Origin: Sphingomonas sp. CBMAI 2297
GTDB taxonomy: Bacteria; Pseudomonadota; Alphaproteobacteria; Sphingomonadales; Sphingomonadaceae
NCBI RefSeq assembly: GCF_029870595.1
Contig: NZ_JAPDIR010000004.1
Location: 1 to 64,000, forward strand
Length of the DNA: 64,000 nt
Direction of reading: 5' to 3'
Shown here: positions 16,814 through 26,291 of the stretch, piece after piece
Layout of the letters: the number at the start of each line of letters is the position of its first letter
Position numbering within the stretch: the first letter of the stretch is position 1
Notes under the pieces: generated by a model
Seen by the model: the letters and a program-made list of their open reading frames with translations, nothing else
Told to the model about the DNA's origin: nothing
Database searches by the model: none
Program-made: the position numbers and the translations under genes

Positions 16814-17752
16814 ATGCGAGTGATATTCATGGGAACGCCCGAATTCGCCGTGCCGGTGCTCGACGCGCTGGTCGAGGCCGGGCACGACGTCGTGGCGGCT
16901 TACAGCCAGCCTCCGCGCGCCGGCGGGCGGCGGGGCAAGGCGCTCACCCCCTCCCCGGTGCATGCCCGAGCGGAGGAACTGGGGATCGAAGTGCGGACCC
17001 CGCTCTCCTTCCGCAAGGACCCCGAGGCGCTGCCGGCGTTCGAAGCGCTTGAAGCCGATGTCGCGGTGGTCGCCGCGTACGGCCTGATCCTGCCCCAAGC
17101 GGTGCTCGACGCGCCCAAGCACGGCTGCCTCAACGTCCATGGCTCGCTGCTGCCGCGCTGGCGCGGCGCCGCGCCGATCCAGCGCGCGATCCTGGCGGGC
17201 GACGCGGAGACCGGCGTCGGCATCATGCAGATGGAAGCCGGGCTCGATACCGGCCCGGTGCGGCTCGAGGAGCGGTCGCCGATCGGGCCACACGACAGCA
17301 GCGGCGTGCTCACGCACCGCCTGTCGCATCTCGGCGCCCGGCTGATGGTGCAGGTGCTGGGCGACCTGGAGCGCTACCCCGCCCAGCCGCAGCCGGAGGA
17401 AGGCGTCACCTATGCCGCCAAGATCGACAAGTCCGAGGCCCGGATCGACTGGGCCATGGGCGCGCGGCAGGTCGATCGCCAGGTCCGCGCCTTCAACCCG
17501 GCGCCCGGCGCCTGGTTCGAGCATGCCGGCGAACGCATCAAGATCCTGACCGCGCATGTCCAGAGCGCGTCCGACAATCCGGGCGACGTTCACTATCGCA
17601 CCACGCCGGGGCTCGTCCTGGACGCGCAGCTGGCGATCGGCTGCGGCAACGGCGCGATCCGCCCGGATAGCGTGCAGCGCGCGGGACGTGGCGTCATGAC
17701 GGTGACCGAGCTACTGCGCGGCTTCCCCATTCCGCCGGGGACCCGGCTTTGA
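16814..17752 (+). CDS. fmt: Methionyl-tRNA formyltransferase
   Basis: It formylates initiator Met-tRNA with 10-formyl-tetrahydrofolate. The 312-residue form starting [14 protein letters not shown] is chosen; upstream in-frame codons only read through the inverted repeat. Signature motifs are AAYGLILPQ and the catalytic [18 protein letters not shown] near residue 108 (Asn-His-Asp site: N in LNVHGS, D in MEAGLDTGP). The C-terminal tRNA-binding domain ([14 protein letters not shown] onward) is complete. The stop overlaps the truA start by 4 nt. def, its functional counterpart, lies on the other side of recR. Confidence 0.96.
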   Translation: MRVIFMGTPEFAVPVLDALVEAGHDVVAAYSQPPRAGGRRGKALTPSPVHARAEELGIEVRTPLSFRKDPEALPAFEALEADVAVVAAYGLILPQAVLDAPKHGCLNVHGSLLPRWRGAAPIQRAILAGDAETGVGIMQMEAGLDTGPVRLEERSPIGPHDSSGVLTHRLSHLGARLMVQVLGDLERYPAQPQPEEGVTYAAKIDKSEARIDWAMGARQVDRQVRAFNPAPGAWFEHAGERIKILTAHVQSASDNPGDVHYRTTPGLVLDAQLAIGCGNGAIRPDSVQRAGRGVMTVTELLRGFPIPPGTRL

Positions 17753-18504
17753 CGCGCTTCGCGCTGACGGTGGAGTTTGACGGCCGGCCCTTCATGGGCT
17801 GGCAGCGGCAGGACCATGGCCCGAGCGTGCAGCAGGCGATCGAGGAAGCCGCCTTCGCGGTCACCGGCGAGCGCGCCGCGGTGCAGGCGGCGGGGCGCAC
17901 CGATGCCGGGGTCCATGCGCTCGGCATGCGCGCGCATCTCGACATCGAAAAGCCGATCACCGCCTTCCGGCTGATGGAAGCGCTCAATGCGCGGGTGCGG
18001 CCCAATCCGGTGGCGATCCTCGATTGCGTCGAGGTCGCGGACGATTGGCACGCGCGTTTCTCGTGTGTTGCCCGTCATTATGAATATAGAATCTCAACAA
18101 GGCGCGCGCCGCTCACCTGGGAGAAGGGCCTTGCCTGGCGCGTGATTCCGCCGCTCGACGCGGGGCTGATGGCCGAGGGTGCGGCCCGGCTGCTGGGGCG
18201 GCACGACTTCACCACCTTTCGCTCGGCCCATTGCCAGGCCGACAGCCCGTTGCGCACGCTCGACCGGCTCGACGTGGTGCAGGACGGGGAGCGGATCAGC
18301 GTGTTCGCCTCGGCGCGCTCCTTCCTCCATCACCAGGTGCGCTCAATGGTGGGATGCCTGGTGCTGGTCGGCCAGGGGCGCTGGAGCCCCGAGGACATGA
18401 CCGCGGCGCTGGAAGCCCGCGACCGCGCGGCGCTGGGCCTCAACGCCCCGTCGGACGGACTGTTCTTCCTGCGGGCGGACTATCCCCCAGATCCCGCGCC
18501 CTGA
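17749..18504 (+). CDS. truA: tRNA pseudouridine(38-40) synthase TruA
   Basis: The 251-residue enzyme converts U38-U40 in the anticodon arm. The catalytic Asp is in [18 protein letters not shown] near residue 51. Other family blocks are [35 protein letters not shown] and [14 protein letters not shown]. The start is TTG overlapping the fmt stop (TTGA), so it is translationally coupled to fmt. It converges on the RlmD-like gene with a 13-nt gap. Confidence 0.96.
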   Translation: MTRFALTVEFDGRPFMGWQRQDHGPSVQQAIEEAAFAVTGERAAVQAAGRTDAGVHALGMRAHLDIEKPITAFRLMEALNARVRPNPVAILDCVEVADDWHARFSCVARHYEYRISTRRAPLTWEKGLAWRVIPPLDAGLMAEGAARLLGRHDFTTFRSAHCQADSPLRTLDRLDVVQDGERISVFASARSFLHHQVRSMVGCLVLVGQGRWSPEDMTAALEARDRAALGLNAPSDGLFFLRADYPPDPAP

Positions 18505-18517
18505 AATCGCGCGGGCC

Positions 18518-19708
18518 CTAGCGGCTGAAGCGCGCCGCGAGCTCGACATGGGTCGACCAGCGGAACTGGCCGACGGGCTGGATCCAGTCGAGCGTATAGC
18601 CCCCCTCGCACAATATCTCCGCATCCCGTGCGAACGTGCTGGGATTACAGGAGACATAGGCGATGCGCGGCGCCCTGGCCCTGGCCAGCTCCCCCACCTG
18701 CTCGCGCGCGCCGGCACGGGGCGGATCGAGGACCACGGCATCGAACTTGTCGAGATCGGTGCCGGTAACCGGGCGGCGGAACAAGTCGCGATGATCGGCG
18801 AAGACCAGCCGGCGGGCCTGGCCTGCGGCGGCCTTGAGCGACAGGATCGAGTCGCGCGCCGCCTCGGCCGCATAGACCTTGGCCATGGGGAAGGCGAAAG
18901 TGAAGGTGCCGAGCCCGGCGAACAGATCGGCAACGGTGCCGGCATCGCCGGCGATCTCGCGAACCGCCGAGACCAGCGCCGCCTCGCCCTCGGCGGTGGC
19001 CTGGAGGAAATTGGCCGGCGGGAACGGCACGGCGACTCCGCCCAGCGTGATGGTGACCGGATCCGGCTCCCAGCGCGCGGTGGGGCCCAGCCCCTCGTCC
19101 ATCGCGAAGCGCGCCAGCTGGTGGCGATGGGCGAAGGCGGTGATCGCCTCGGCCGCGGCCAGCCCCTCGGCCTCCAGCCCGTCGAGCAGCACGTCCACGC
19201 CCTGGTCGGCCCTGGCGAGATGGACGTTGATCCGCCGCGAACCCGGCAGCAGCGCGGCGAGCAGGCCCCGCAGCGGCGCGAGCAGCGCGAACAGCTCGGG
19301 GGCGAGGACATGGCATTCCTGCAGGTCGATCAGATTGTGGCTGCCCTGCGCGGTGAAGCCGAGATGGACCTGGCGGCCGCGGCGCTCGGCATGGAGCGTG
19401 GCGCGGCGGCGGGTGCGCGGCGGCGACAGCTGGGGCACGCGGATCTCGGTCTCGAGCTTGTGCTGGGCCAGCGCGCCGGCGATCCGGTCGACGATGAAGC
19501 CGCTCCACGCCGCATCGTCGAGATGCTGGAGCTGGCAGCCGCCGCACGTCGGGAAATGGCGGCAGGGCGGCTCGCGGTGGTGTGGGCCGGGAACGATGCT
19601 GCCATCGGCGCCGATCCGGTCGCCGGGCGCGGCCAGGGGCACATGGCGGCCATCGGCGGTGACGCCGTCGCCGCGCGCCGCTACCTTCAGGACTTCGCTC
19701 AGAGACAT
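18518..19708 (-). CDS. RlmD/TrmA-type 5-methyluridine RNA methyltransferase
   Basis: The 396-residue SAM-dependent enzyme is of the RumA/TrmA family. It has a TRAM-like N-terminal part, an Fe-S cluster region (CRHFPTCGGCQLQHL near residues 48-62, with a further Cys in ECHVLAP), the SAM site DLFAGLGTFTFAF, VLDPPRAGA, and the catalytic nucleophile in VSCNPSTFARD near residue 361. The Fe-S region argues for RlmD-like rRNA activity rather than TrmA, but the target is inferred. The chosen start (MSLSEVLK at 19708) overlaps the end of the upstream Nnr gene by 10 nt. Confidence 0.88.
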   Translation of the reverse strand: MSLSEVLKVAARGDGVTADGRHVPLAAPGDRIGADGSIVPGPHHREPPCRHFPTCGGCQLQHLDDAAWSGFIVDRIAGALAQHKLETEIRVPQLSPPRTRRRATLHAERRGRQVHLGFTAQGSHNLIDLQECHVLAPELFALLAPLRGLLAALLPGSRRINVHLARADQGVDVLLDGLEAEGLAAAEAITAFAHRHQLARFAMDEGLGPTARWEPDPVTITLGGVAVPFPPANFLQATAEGEAALVSAVREIAGDAGTVADLFAGLGTFTFAFPMAKVYAAEAARDSILSLKAAAGQARRLVFADHRDLFRRPVTGTDLDKFDAVVLDPPRAGAREQVGELARARAPRIAYVSCNPSTFARDAEILCEGGYTLDWIQPVGQFRWSTHVELAARFSR

Positions 19709-21114
19709 TCGGCGATCGCTTGGGGAAGATGCATCGGCAGCGCATCGGCGATGAAGGCCGGCCCTGCAAGAGCGGCAGCGCGGGCATGCAGCCAAACCGC
19801 TGTCTCGGCGGCGTTTTTATTGCCGGTCGCGACCTGGGCGGCGAGCGTGCCGGCAAGTATGTCGCCGGTGCCCGCGGTCGAGAGCCAGGACGAGGCGCCC
19901 GCCAGCACGCGCACTTCGCCCCGCGGCGCGGCGATCACCGTATCGGCCCCTTTATGGATCACGGTCGCCCGGGATTCCGATGCCGCAGCAAGGGTTTGCG
20001 AGATCTTGTCCCCATCGCCTTCGAACATGCGGCCGAACTCGCCCTCATGGGGCGTGAGCCAGGTCGCGGCGGTGCGGCGCTGCAGCCAGGCGGTAGCGGA
20101 TTTTCCCAGCAAGGTCAGTGCGTCCCCATCGAGGATCAGGGGAAGTTCGGCGCCCAGCGCGGCCTTGAGCAGCCCCTCGGCGCGGCGATCGCGGCCCAAG
20201 CCGGGGCCGATCAGGATTCCCCCGATACGTTTCTCGGTGAGGAAATCGGCCAGATCGTCGCCATTCGCGATCCGGTGGCGCACCAGGGCGTCTGGCCCCC
20301 CGCCGCCACCGCCACCGCCACCGCCGCCTTCATCGCGGCAGGCGAGGATCGTGTAGCCGGCGCCGCCCGCCATGGCGGCATGGGCGGCGAGCCGGGCGGC
20401 ACCGGGCATGTCGCCTTCCACCACCACGACCAGGCCGCGACTATATTTATGGGCGCGCGGCCCCGGCGCGGCAAGCCTCGGCCGGGCGACGCTGCGCCAG
20501 TCGCTCTCCACCGGGATGCCGATATCGGCGAGCAGAACCTGGCCGCAGCGCTCCAGCCCGGCGCCAAGGACGTGCGCGGGCTTGAGCGCGCCCAGCGCCA
20601 GCGTCGCGTCGATCCCGCGCGGCGCGCCCAGATCGGCGCCGCTGTCGGTCGCCAGGCCCGAGGGCAGGTCGATCGCGAGCGCGAACCGGGCGGCGGCGAC
20701 CAGCTCGGCGAGCACCGGCGCGATCCCGCGCTCGAGCGGCCGGGTTAGGCCGGTGCCGAACAGCCCGTCGACCAGCACCGGGCGCGGCCGGGCCTGGTAG
20801 AGCGAGCCCACTTCCCCGCCCCAGCGCTCCAGCATCGCCCGCGCGGCGGGGGTGCCGGGCTCGCCGCCGGCCGCGACGGCGACGTCATGGCCGGCTGCCT
20901 TCAGCAGCCGCGCGGCGACATAGGCATCGCCGCCATTGTTGCCGGGCCCGGCCAGGACAAGGATCGGGCTGCCCCGGGCGAAGCGCGCCACCGCGCGCGC
21001 CACGGCGGCGCCCGCGCGCTCCATCACGTCCAGCTGAGGCTCGCGCCGGAACAGCGCTTCCTCGGCGGCGCGCATCCGGGCGGCGGTGACGATCGGTGCG
21101 CCGGGCGGGATCAT
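19699..21114 (-). CDS. nnr: Bifunctional NAD(P)H-hydrate epimerase / ADP-dependent dehydratase
   Basis: The 471-residue repair enzyme restores damaged NAD(P)H hydrates. The epimerase domain (YjeF-N) covers about residues 1-200 (VLAGPGNNGGDAYVAARLL, LVDGLFGTGLTRPL, AIDLPSGLATDSG). The dehydratase domain (YjeF-C) covers about 210-470 (LIGPGLGRDRRAEG, LILDGDALTLL, WLTPHEGEFGRMF, STAGTGDILAGTLAAQ). An 11-glycine run joins the first strands of the second domain and is encoded by near-repetitive triplets. ATG at 21114 overlaps the stop of the upstream lipoprotein gene (ATGA). Confidence 0.95.
   Translation of the reverse strand: MIPPGAPIVTAARMRAAEEALFRREPQLDVMERAGAAVARAVARFARGSPILVLAGPGNNGGDAYVAARLLKAAGHDVAVAAGGEPGTPAARAMLERWGGEVGSLYQARPRPVLVDGLFGTGLTRPLERGIAPVLAELVAAARFALAIDLPSGLATDSGADLGAPRGIDATLALGALKPAHVLGAGLERCGQVLLADIGIPVESDWRSVARPRLAAPGPRAHKYSRGLVVVVEGDMPGAARLAAHAAMAGGAGYTILACRDEGGGGGGGGGGGPDALVRHRIANGDDLADFLTEKRIGGILIGPGLGRDRRAEGLLKAALGAELPLILDGDALTLLGKSATAWLQRRTAATWLTPHEGEFGRMFEGDGDKISQTLAAASESRATVIHKGADTVIAAPRGEVRVLAGASSWLSTAGTGDILAGTLAAQVATGNKNAAETAVWLHARAAALAGPAFIADALPMHLPQAIAECL
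20296..20328 (-). repeat. Triplet repeat encoding 11 consecutive glycines in nnr
   Basis: Eleven triplets (CCC, GCC or ACC on the plus strand) run without interruption and read as Gly codons on the minus strand. The (GCC/ACC) alternation is prone to slippage in steps of three, which would change the linker length without breaking the frame. Confidence 0.85.
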
Positions 21115-21581
21115 TTGCCCGGCCCGGCGCCGCGCACCGTCGCGGGCAAGCGATAGCGCGCGCCGCCGATCGCGACTTCGATCAGATTCGCGGCGAGCGG
21201 CGTCACCACCGCCTTCTCCGCGCCATCGGCGGCGACCACCCCGCGCCCGTCGGTAGTGACGAGCAGCCGGCGGAAACCGCCATCGGGATGGCGCAGGGTG
21301 AGGAACAGCCCGTCCTGCGACTGGACCCGGTCGATCGTGCAGGCATAGGCGAAGCGCTCGGCCCCCGGCGGCGCGCATTCGATGCGCCCCTCGGCCTTTT
21401 CCCGCTTCTCCGCCTGAACTTCGTTGCGCGCCTCCGCCGCCTTGTCGCGGACCTGCATGTCGCAGGCGGTGAGGAGGGCGAGAGCAGCCAGCGCAAGTGC
21501 GTGCCGCGCGCCGCCCCTCTCCCCAACCCTCTCCCCACGCGCGGGGAGAGGGAGATCTGGTCTAGATATCGGCGAAGACAT
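21111..21581 (-). CDS. Putative small lipoprotein
   Basis: The protein has up to 156 residues. It contains an N-terminal hydrophobic stretch ending in a lipobox-like LLTAC (Cys near residue 40), then a Lys/Glu-rich helix and a beta-rich C-terminal domain ([31 protein letters not shown]). I do not recognise the family. The first ATG at 21581 lies inside the ilvD 3' end (20-nt overlap) and makes a long basic n-region partly encoded by a REP-like sequence. No better ATG or GTG exists before the signal sequence, so the exact start is uncertain. It is coupled to nnr by an ATGA overlap. Confidence 0.72.
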   Translation of the reverse strand: MSSPISRPDLPLPARGERVGERGGARHALALAALALLTACDMQVRDKAAEARNEVQAEKREKAEGRIECAPPGAERFAYACTIDRVQSQDGLFLTLRHPDGGFRRLLVTTDGRGVVAADGAEKAVVTPLAANLIEVAIGGARYRLPATVRGAGPGK

Positions 21582-23283
21582 GGGTTTCGGCGCTGGCTCC
21601 CGGGTGCGTTACCGCTCCCTTATAGGCCGGGCCGACATTCCGGGAAAAGCGCCACAGCGCGCCGGACTGATAATCGTTCGCGCGCGGTTCCCATTTCGCG
21701 CGGCGCTCGGCGAGCACCGCCTCGGGCACATTGAGGTCGACGGTGCCGGCCTCGGCATCGATGCTGATCTCGTCGCCATCCTCGACCAGCGCGATCGGGC
21801 CGCCCTCGGCCGCCTCGGGCCCGACATGGCCGATGCAGAAGCCGCGCGTGCCCCCCGAGAAACGCCCATCGGTGATCAGCGCCACCTTCTCGCCCAGCCC
21901 CTGGCCATAGAGCGCCGCGGTGGTCGACAGCATCTCGCGCATGCCGGGCCCGCCCTTGGGCCCTTCATAGCGGATGACCACGACCGTCCCCTCCTCGATC
22001 GCATTGGCCTCGACCGCGGCAAAGGCGTCCTCCTCGCGCTCGAACACCTTGGCCGTGCCGGTGAACTGGAGGCGCTTCATCCCCGCGACCTTCACGATCG
22101 CGCCCTCGGGCGCCAGCGAGCCGCGCAGCCCGACCACGCCGCCGGTGGGCGTGATCGGCGTCCTGGCGTCGTAGATCACCTTCTGGTCGGGGTTCCAGGT
22201 CACCTGCTCGATATTCTCGCCCAGCGTCTTCCCCGTCACCGTCAGGCAGTCGAGGTGGAGGAAACCCTCCGCCGCGAGCGTCTTCATCAGCATGTAGATG
22301 CCGCCGGCCTCGTGCATGTCGCGGGCGACATAGCGGCCGCCCGGCTTCAGATCGGCGATATAGGGCGTGGTCTTGAAGATCTCGGCGACGTCGAACAGGT
22401 CGAAATCGATGCCCGCCTCATTGGCCATCGCCGGCAGATGGAGCGCGCCGTTGGTCGAGCCGCCGGTCGCCGCGACGATGCGGGCGGCGTTCTCGAACGC
22501 CGCGCGGGTGCAGATGTCGCGCGGGCGGATATTGCGGGCGATCAGCTCCATCACCTGGCGGCCCGCCGCGATCGCGATCTCCTCGCGCGACTTATAGGGT
22601 GCCGGGGCCATGTTGCTGTTCGGCAGCGACAGGCCGATCGCCTCGGCGACGCAGGCCATGGTGTTGGCGGTATATTGGCCGCCGCACGCGCCATGCCCCG
22701 GGCACGCGGCCTTCTCGATCGCGGTGACTTCCGAGAGCGGGCATTTGCCGGCGGCATAGCGGCCGACCACTTCGAACACGTCGATGACGGTGAGGTCGCG
22801 CTCCTGGTAGCGGCCCGGCAGGATCGAGCCGCCATAGACGAAGATCGACGGCACGTTGAGGCGCAGCATCGCCATCATCATGCCGGGGAGCGACTTGTCG
22901 CAGCCGGCGAAGGTGACGAGCGCATCATAGCAATGGCCGCGGACCGAAAGCTCGACCGAGTCGGCGATGACCTCGCGGCTGACCAGCGAGGACTTCATCC
23001 CCTGATGCCCCATGGCGATCCCGTCGGTCACGGTGATCGTGTTGAAGCGGCGCGGCATGCCGCCGCCCTCGTTCACGCCCTGGCGGCACCAGTCCGCCTG
23101 CTGGTCGAGCGTGGTGTTGCACGGCGCGCTGTCATTGCCGGCCGAGGCGATGCCGACGAACGGCCGGGCGATCTCCTCCTCGGTGAGGCCCATGGCGTAA
23201 TAATAGCTGCGGTGCGGCGCGCTCTCGACGCCGACCGAAACATAGCGGCTGGGGAGCTTGGACTTGTCGAATCGCTGGGTCAT
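21562..23283 (-). CDS. ilvD: Dihydroxy-acid dehydratase
   Basis: The 573-residue Fe-S enzyme dehydrates 2,3-dihydroxy-isovalerate and 2,3-dihydroxy-3-methylvalerate in branched-chain amino acid synthesis. Cluster cysteines are seen in APCNTTL near residue 53, [12 protein letters not shown] near residue 123 and [14 protein letters not shown] near residue 195. The C-terminal catalytic part has [36 protein letters not shown] at 23283 is the family-like start; 23292 is an in-frame alternative. Other ilv genes are not nearby and no leader peptide or riboswitch was seen upstream, where a repeat cluster lies. Confidence 0.97.
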   Translation of the reverse strand: MTQRFDKSKLPSRYVSVGVESAPHRSYYYAMGLTEEEIARPFVGIASAGNDSAPCNTTLDQQADWCRQGVNEGGGMPRRFNTITVTDGIAMGHQGMKSSLVSREVIADSVELSVRGHCYDALVTFAGCDKSLPGMMMAMLRLNVPSIFVYGGSILPGRYQERDLTVIDVFEVVGRYAAGKCPLSEVTAIEKAACPGHGACGGQYTANTMACVAEAIGLSLPNSNMAPAPYKSREEIAIAAGRQVMELIARNIRPRDICTRAAFENAARIVAATGGSTNGALHLPAMANEAGIDFDLFDVAEIFKTTPYIADLKPGGRYVARDMHEAGGIYMLMKTLAAEGFLHLDCLTVTGKTLGENIEQVTWNPDQKVIYDARTPITPTGGVVGLRGSLAPEGAIVKVAGMKRLQFTGTAKVFEREEDAFAAVEANAIEEGTVVVIRYEGPKGGPGMREMLSTTAALYGQGLGEKVALITDGRFSGGTRGFCIGHVGPEAAEGGPIALVEDGDEISIDAEAGTVDLNVPEAVLAERRAKWEPRANDYQSGALWRFSRNVGPAYKGAVTHPGASAETHVFADI

Positions 23284-23416
23284 GATGCGCAAGCCTATGT
23301 CGCGAGAAGGAGGTTTTACGCAAGACTATTGCGCAAAGAAATTATCGCGGGGGGGAAGCGCCGTTGCCTCCGCCCTGGGAGAGAGGGGGATTCCGCTCGT
23401 CCGCGGCCCTTCGCCT

Positions 23417-23840
23417 TTCACGCGCAGGCGCGGAGAAGAAGGTGGTTCGCGCAGAGGCGCAGAGAGCGCGGAGGAACCGCGTGCGCGGTAAGTTCAGGTT
23501 GTGTATTCCTATTCTCCGACGGCATCCCCGCTATCCCTTCCTCGTCATCCCGCGCAGGCGGGGATCCAGGGCCAGGAGCAAGGACCGTGGGGCTCGGTTC
23601 GCCGTTTCCGGCGACCCTGGGTGCGATTGCATCGATTGGCCGATATTACCCTGGATCCCCGCCTGCGCGGGAATGACGGAATGTGCTGATTGGGTGGTGC
23701 CCCCCCAAAGCGCCGCGCCGGCGGCGGGAATCCTGGAAGCCCTGCGATGAAGGGCGCCGCTTGCGCGGTACCGAACCCCTCCGCGCCCTCTGCGCCTCTG
23801 CGCGAACCAGCTTCTTCATTCTCCGCGCCTTTGCTTGAAC
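23417..23840. repeat. Interrupted copy of the inverted-repeat element with REP pair inside
   Basis: The left end TTCACGCGCAGGCGCGGAG (23417-23435) is followed by GTTCGCGCAGAGGCGCAGAGAGCG, matching the left half of the 15719 element. The right part (about 23720-23840) matches the same element in inverted order and ends CTCCGCGCCTTTGCTTGAAC. Between them a REP pair (23544-23571 facing 23650-23678, GCGCAGGCGGGGATCCAGGG) has apparently been inserted. The whole 629-nt gap between ilvD and the next plus-strand gene is explained by repeats; no coding sequence was seen in it. Confidence 0.75.
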
Positions 23841-23912
23841 ACCGGCGGCCTCTGTCGTCGGGGGCGGTAACGGCCAGGTTGCAAGCATCGCGCGTGCGAA
23901 TATGATGGCCCG

Positions 23913-24311
23913 ATGTGGCAATTGGCTATCCTCGCCCTGGCGTTCACGGCCCCCGCCGGACGGCAAGGCCTTAAGGTCGATGGCGAAGCCTTTGGCGCAC
24001 CCCGCGCCCTTACCTGCACCTGGTTCACCAACTTCGAGAATAGCCGGTTCGAGCAATGCCGCGATGCGACCGGTAAGCTGCTCCAGGACGGCGATGGGGC
24101 ATCCATAAAATGCCTTCGGGACATATGCGAGCAATTGGACGCCGCAGCGCGGAAGGCAGCGGGTTGGCGAAAGCCCGAGCCAGTCTGGGGTAGATTCACC
24201 GTGCGATTGCGCGGGCGGATCAGCCTCCGCACCCATATGAAGCGCTATCTCGGCGACGCCACGAGAACCGTCCTAATCGAGAGTATCGAAAGCGTCCGCG
24301 CAGCGAGATAG
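23913..24311 (+). CDS. Small secreted protein of unknown function
   Basis: The 132-residue frame begins MWQLAILALAFTAPAG, a short Sec-type signal. The predicted mature part has four cysteines (TCTWF, EQCRD, IKCLRDICEQL) that could form two disulfides, and a basic C-terminus. I do not recognise the family. No strong ribosome binding site is visible, and both flanks are repeats. Base composition is lower in GC than its neighbours, which supports an isolated accessory gene. It could be a lineage-specific protein; expression is not assured. Confidence 0.6.
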   Translation: MWQLAILALAFTAPAGRQGLKVDGEAFGAPRALTCTWFTNFENSRFEQCRDATGKLLQDGDGASIKCLRDICEQLDAAARKAAGWRKPEPVWGRFTVRLRGRISLRTHMKRYLGDATRTVLIESIESVRAAR

Positions 24312-24387
24312 GGATAACGGAGGCGGCCAAGCTCAAGTCCGAGCCTTGGCACTTATCCCCTTGCGACAAGGCGTGCCCAATAGCCGG

Positions 24388-24467
24388 CATCCCTGCGAAG
24401 GCGGGGAAAGAACCGCCCGGGATCCCGGCTTTCGCCGCGATGACGGCTTGGGCCGGGACGACGGCCT
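24388..24467. repeat. Degenerate REP-like repeats before the FGase gene
   Basis: Imperfect units (GCATCCCTGCGAAGGCGGGGA and CGGGATCCCGGCTTTCGCCGCGATGACGG) of the window-wide REP family fill the gap between two convergent genes. Confidence 0.5.
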
Positions 24468-24486
24468 TGGGGCGGGGAAACGACGG

Positions 24487-25188
24487 TTATGCGAGCAGAT
24501 GCTCCGCCAGATCCGCCAGCACGCCCGCCCATTCCTCCACTCCGGCATCCTCGCGGATCAGGTCGTTGCGGATCTCGATCGCGGCCGAGGGGATGCCCTG
24601 TCCCTCGGCATGGCGGTTGAGCGTCGCGTTCAGCAGCCGGCCCGAATAGGGCTCGTTGTCGCCGGTGACGAAGCCCCGCCCCTCGAGGAACGCCACCGTC
24701 GGACGCGCGGCACGGACGTCGCGATTGTAGAGCACGCCGACCTGCCAGGGGCGATCGATGCCGCCATGCTCCAGACAGGGCGTGAAGCTGTGGATCGAGA
24801 GGATCAGCCTGGGCCGCTGCGCGCGGATGCTCTCGCGCAGGACGCGGTGATAGGGCGCGTGGAAGCGGGCGATGCGCGCGGCCTTGTCCACCGTCTCGTT
24901 GCCGGGGATCAAATGGCCGTCGCTCCGGTGCGGGATCAGGCCGACATGATCGGGCTCGCGGTGGAGATCGATCACCAGCCGCGAGACGGTGGCGAGGATC
25001 GCCGGGCAGCCGAGCCGCGCCGCCAGCGCGCGGGTGACGGCGGCGGCGCCGATATCGATGGCGATATGCTTGTCGAGCAGCGCGGGATCGATGCCGAGAT
25101 CGATGTCGGCCGGCACGGCGTTGGAGGCATGGTCGCACAGGAGGAGAATGTCGCGCGCGGTACCCTCGAGGATCTCCGCGGCGCTCAC
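24487..25188 (-). CDS. N-formylglutamate amidohydrolase family protein
   Basis: The 233-residue protein fits the FGase family. It has CDHASNAVP near residue 19, the metal-site region DIGAAAVTRALAARL, RLVIDLHREPD near residue 70, SIHSFTP near residue 133 and the C-terminal IEIRNDLIRE. Classical members hydrolyse N-formylglutamate in histidine breakdown, but many sphingomonad and rhizobial homologues are not in hut operons. No hut gene is nearby, so the substrate is open. Its ATG overlaps the stop of the enoyl-CoA hydratase gene by 4 nt, so the pair is co-translated. Confidence 0.88.
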   Translation of the reverse strand: MSAAEILEGTARDILLLCDHASNAVPADIDLGIDPALLDKHIAIDIGAAAVTRALAARLGCPAILATVSRLVIDLHREPDHVGLIPHRSDGHLIPGNETVDKAARIARFHAPYHRVLRESIRAQRPRLILSIHSFTPCLEHGGIDRPWQVGVLYNRDVRAARPTVAFLEGRGFVTGDNEPYSGRLLNATLNRHAEGQGIPSAAIEIRNDLIREDAGVEEWAGVLADLAEHLLA

Positions 25189-25907
25189 CAGGCCGGGCTC
25201 CGGCGCGCGCGGAAGGCGGCGAGGCCCTCGGCGAATTCGGCGCCGCCGAACGCGTCCTCGAAGCCCTGGTCGGTCCGCTCCCCGCCCAGGGTTCGCTTGA
25301 GCAGGCGGATCGCCTCCGGCGCGTTGCCGGCGATCGCGCTCGCCATGGCGGTGGCGGTGTCGATCGCCTTGCGGGTCTTCAGCTCGACCAGGCCGATCTT
25401 GTGCACCTCGTCGGGACGGAGCTTGTCGCCGGTGAAGAGCAGCAGCGCGGCCATGCCCCGCCCCAGCTGCGCTTCCAGCCGGGCGACGTCCTCGCGCGGA
25501 TAGCCGAGGCCGAGCCGCGCGGGCGTGATCGCGAACTCGGCCTGGGCGCCGGCGATGCGGATATCGGCGGCGAGGATCAGCGCCACCGCCGCGCCGAAAC
25601 AGCCGCCGTCGATCGCGGCGATCACCGGCATGGGCAGCGCGGCGATCGCCTCGATCCCCTCGCGCATGGCTTCACGGAAGCGGGTGCGGAGCGCCGGATC
25701 GGCCTGGAGCCGCTCGAACTCGCGGACATCGGCGCCGGCGGAGAAGATGCCGGGCACGTCGGACCTGAGGATCACGGCGCGGGCATCGCCCACGTCGCGC
25801 GCGGCGGCGGCGAGCGCCTGCCAGGCGGCGGTGGGGAGCGCGTTCTTCGCCTCGGGCCTGGCGAGCGCGATGGTGGCGACATGGCCGTTGCGGGTGAGAT
25901 GGATCAT
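25185..25907 (-). CDS. Enoyl-CoA hydratase/isomerase family protein
   Basis: The 240-residue crotonase-fold protein has IFSAGADVREF near residue 53 (first oxyanion-hole strand) and IDGGCFGAAVALILAADIRIA near residue 99 (second oxyanion Gly and the helix after it). The Glu usually found in the first catalytic position (family AxNGxxxGGG...E) is replaced, with FAITPARLGLGYP at the second region, so the exact reaction (hydration, isomerisation or hydrolysis) is uncertain. It is the first gene of the two-gene operon with the FGase protein. It is slightly short for the family but complete. Confidence 0.87.
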   Translation of the reverse strand: MIHLTRNGHVATIALARPEAKNALPTAAWQALAAAARDVGDARAVILRSDVPGIFSAGADVREFERLQADPALRTRFREAMREGIEAIAALPMPVIAAIDGGCFGAAVALILAADIRIAGAQAEFAITPARLGLGYPREDVARLEAQLGRGMAALLLFTGDKLRPDEVHKIGLVELKTRKAIDTATAMASAIAGNAPEAIRLLKRTLGGERTDQGFEDAFGGAEFAEGLAAFRARRSPAW

Positions 25908-26154
25908 GGCGCGGATCGGCCCGAACGGGGCGCCGCTGTCAAGAGCCGGGTGCGCCGGATGGGGCGGGCTTTCGCCCGCGCCACCGACAGACGTTCTGCT
26001 CCCGGCAGTCGATCCGCTGAGGAAAGCATAGGCCGGAAAGGGGAAAGGCCGGGTTTGCGAGCATGGTTAATGTGGAGGGCGCCGCGCCCGGACCGGGAGC
26101 CACGCCCTTGAAACCATCCCGTAATCTGAAACCATCCGGTCATCTGAGACCATT

Positions 26155-26227
26155 TCCGTCCTCCCCGTACAGGCGGGGATCCGGGATAATATGGGGCAAT
26201 CGACGCAATCGCGCGCGGGGATGACGG
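26155..26227. repeat. REP pair between enoyl-CoA hydratase and ispE
   Basis: TTCCGTCCTCCCCGTACAGGCGGGG faces GCGCGGGGATGACGGAGG across a centre containing GGGATAATATGGGGCAATCGA. That centre also occurs, inverted and diverged, inside the repeat at 23630-23660. The 384-nt gap 25908-26291 shows no gene. Confidence 0.6.
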
Positions 26228-26291
26228 AGGAAGGGGAAGAGGGAGGAAAGGGACTTGTCCGGGCGAGCAAGCGCCAAACAAACCCGGGGAA

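Noticed and set aside
23284..23416. Riboswitch or attenuator leader of ilvD
   Set aside because: No leader peptide rich in Ile/Leu/Val and no paired terminator were seen; the region leads into dispersed repeats.
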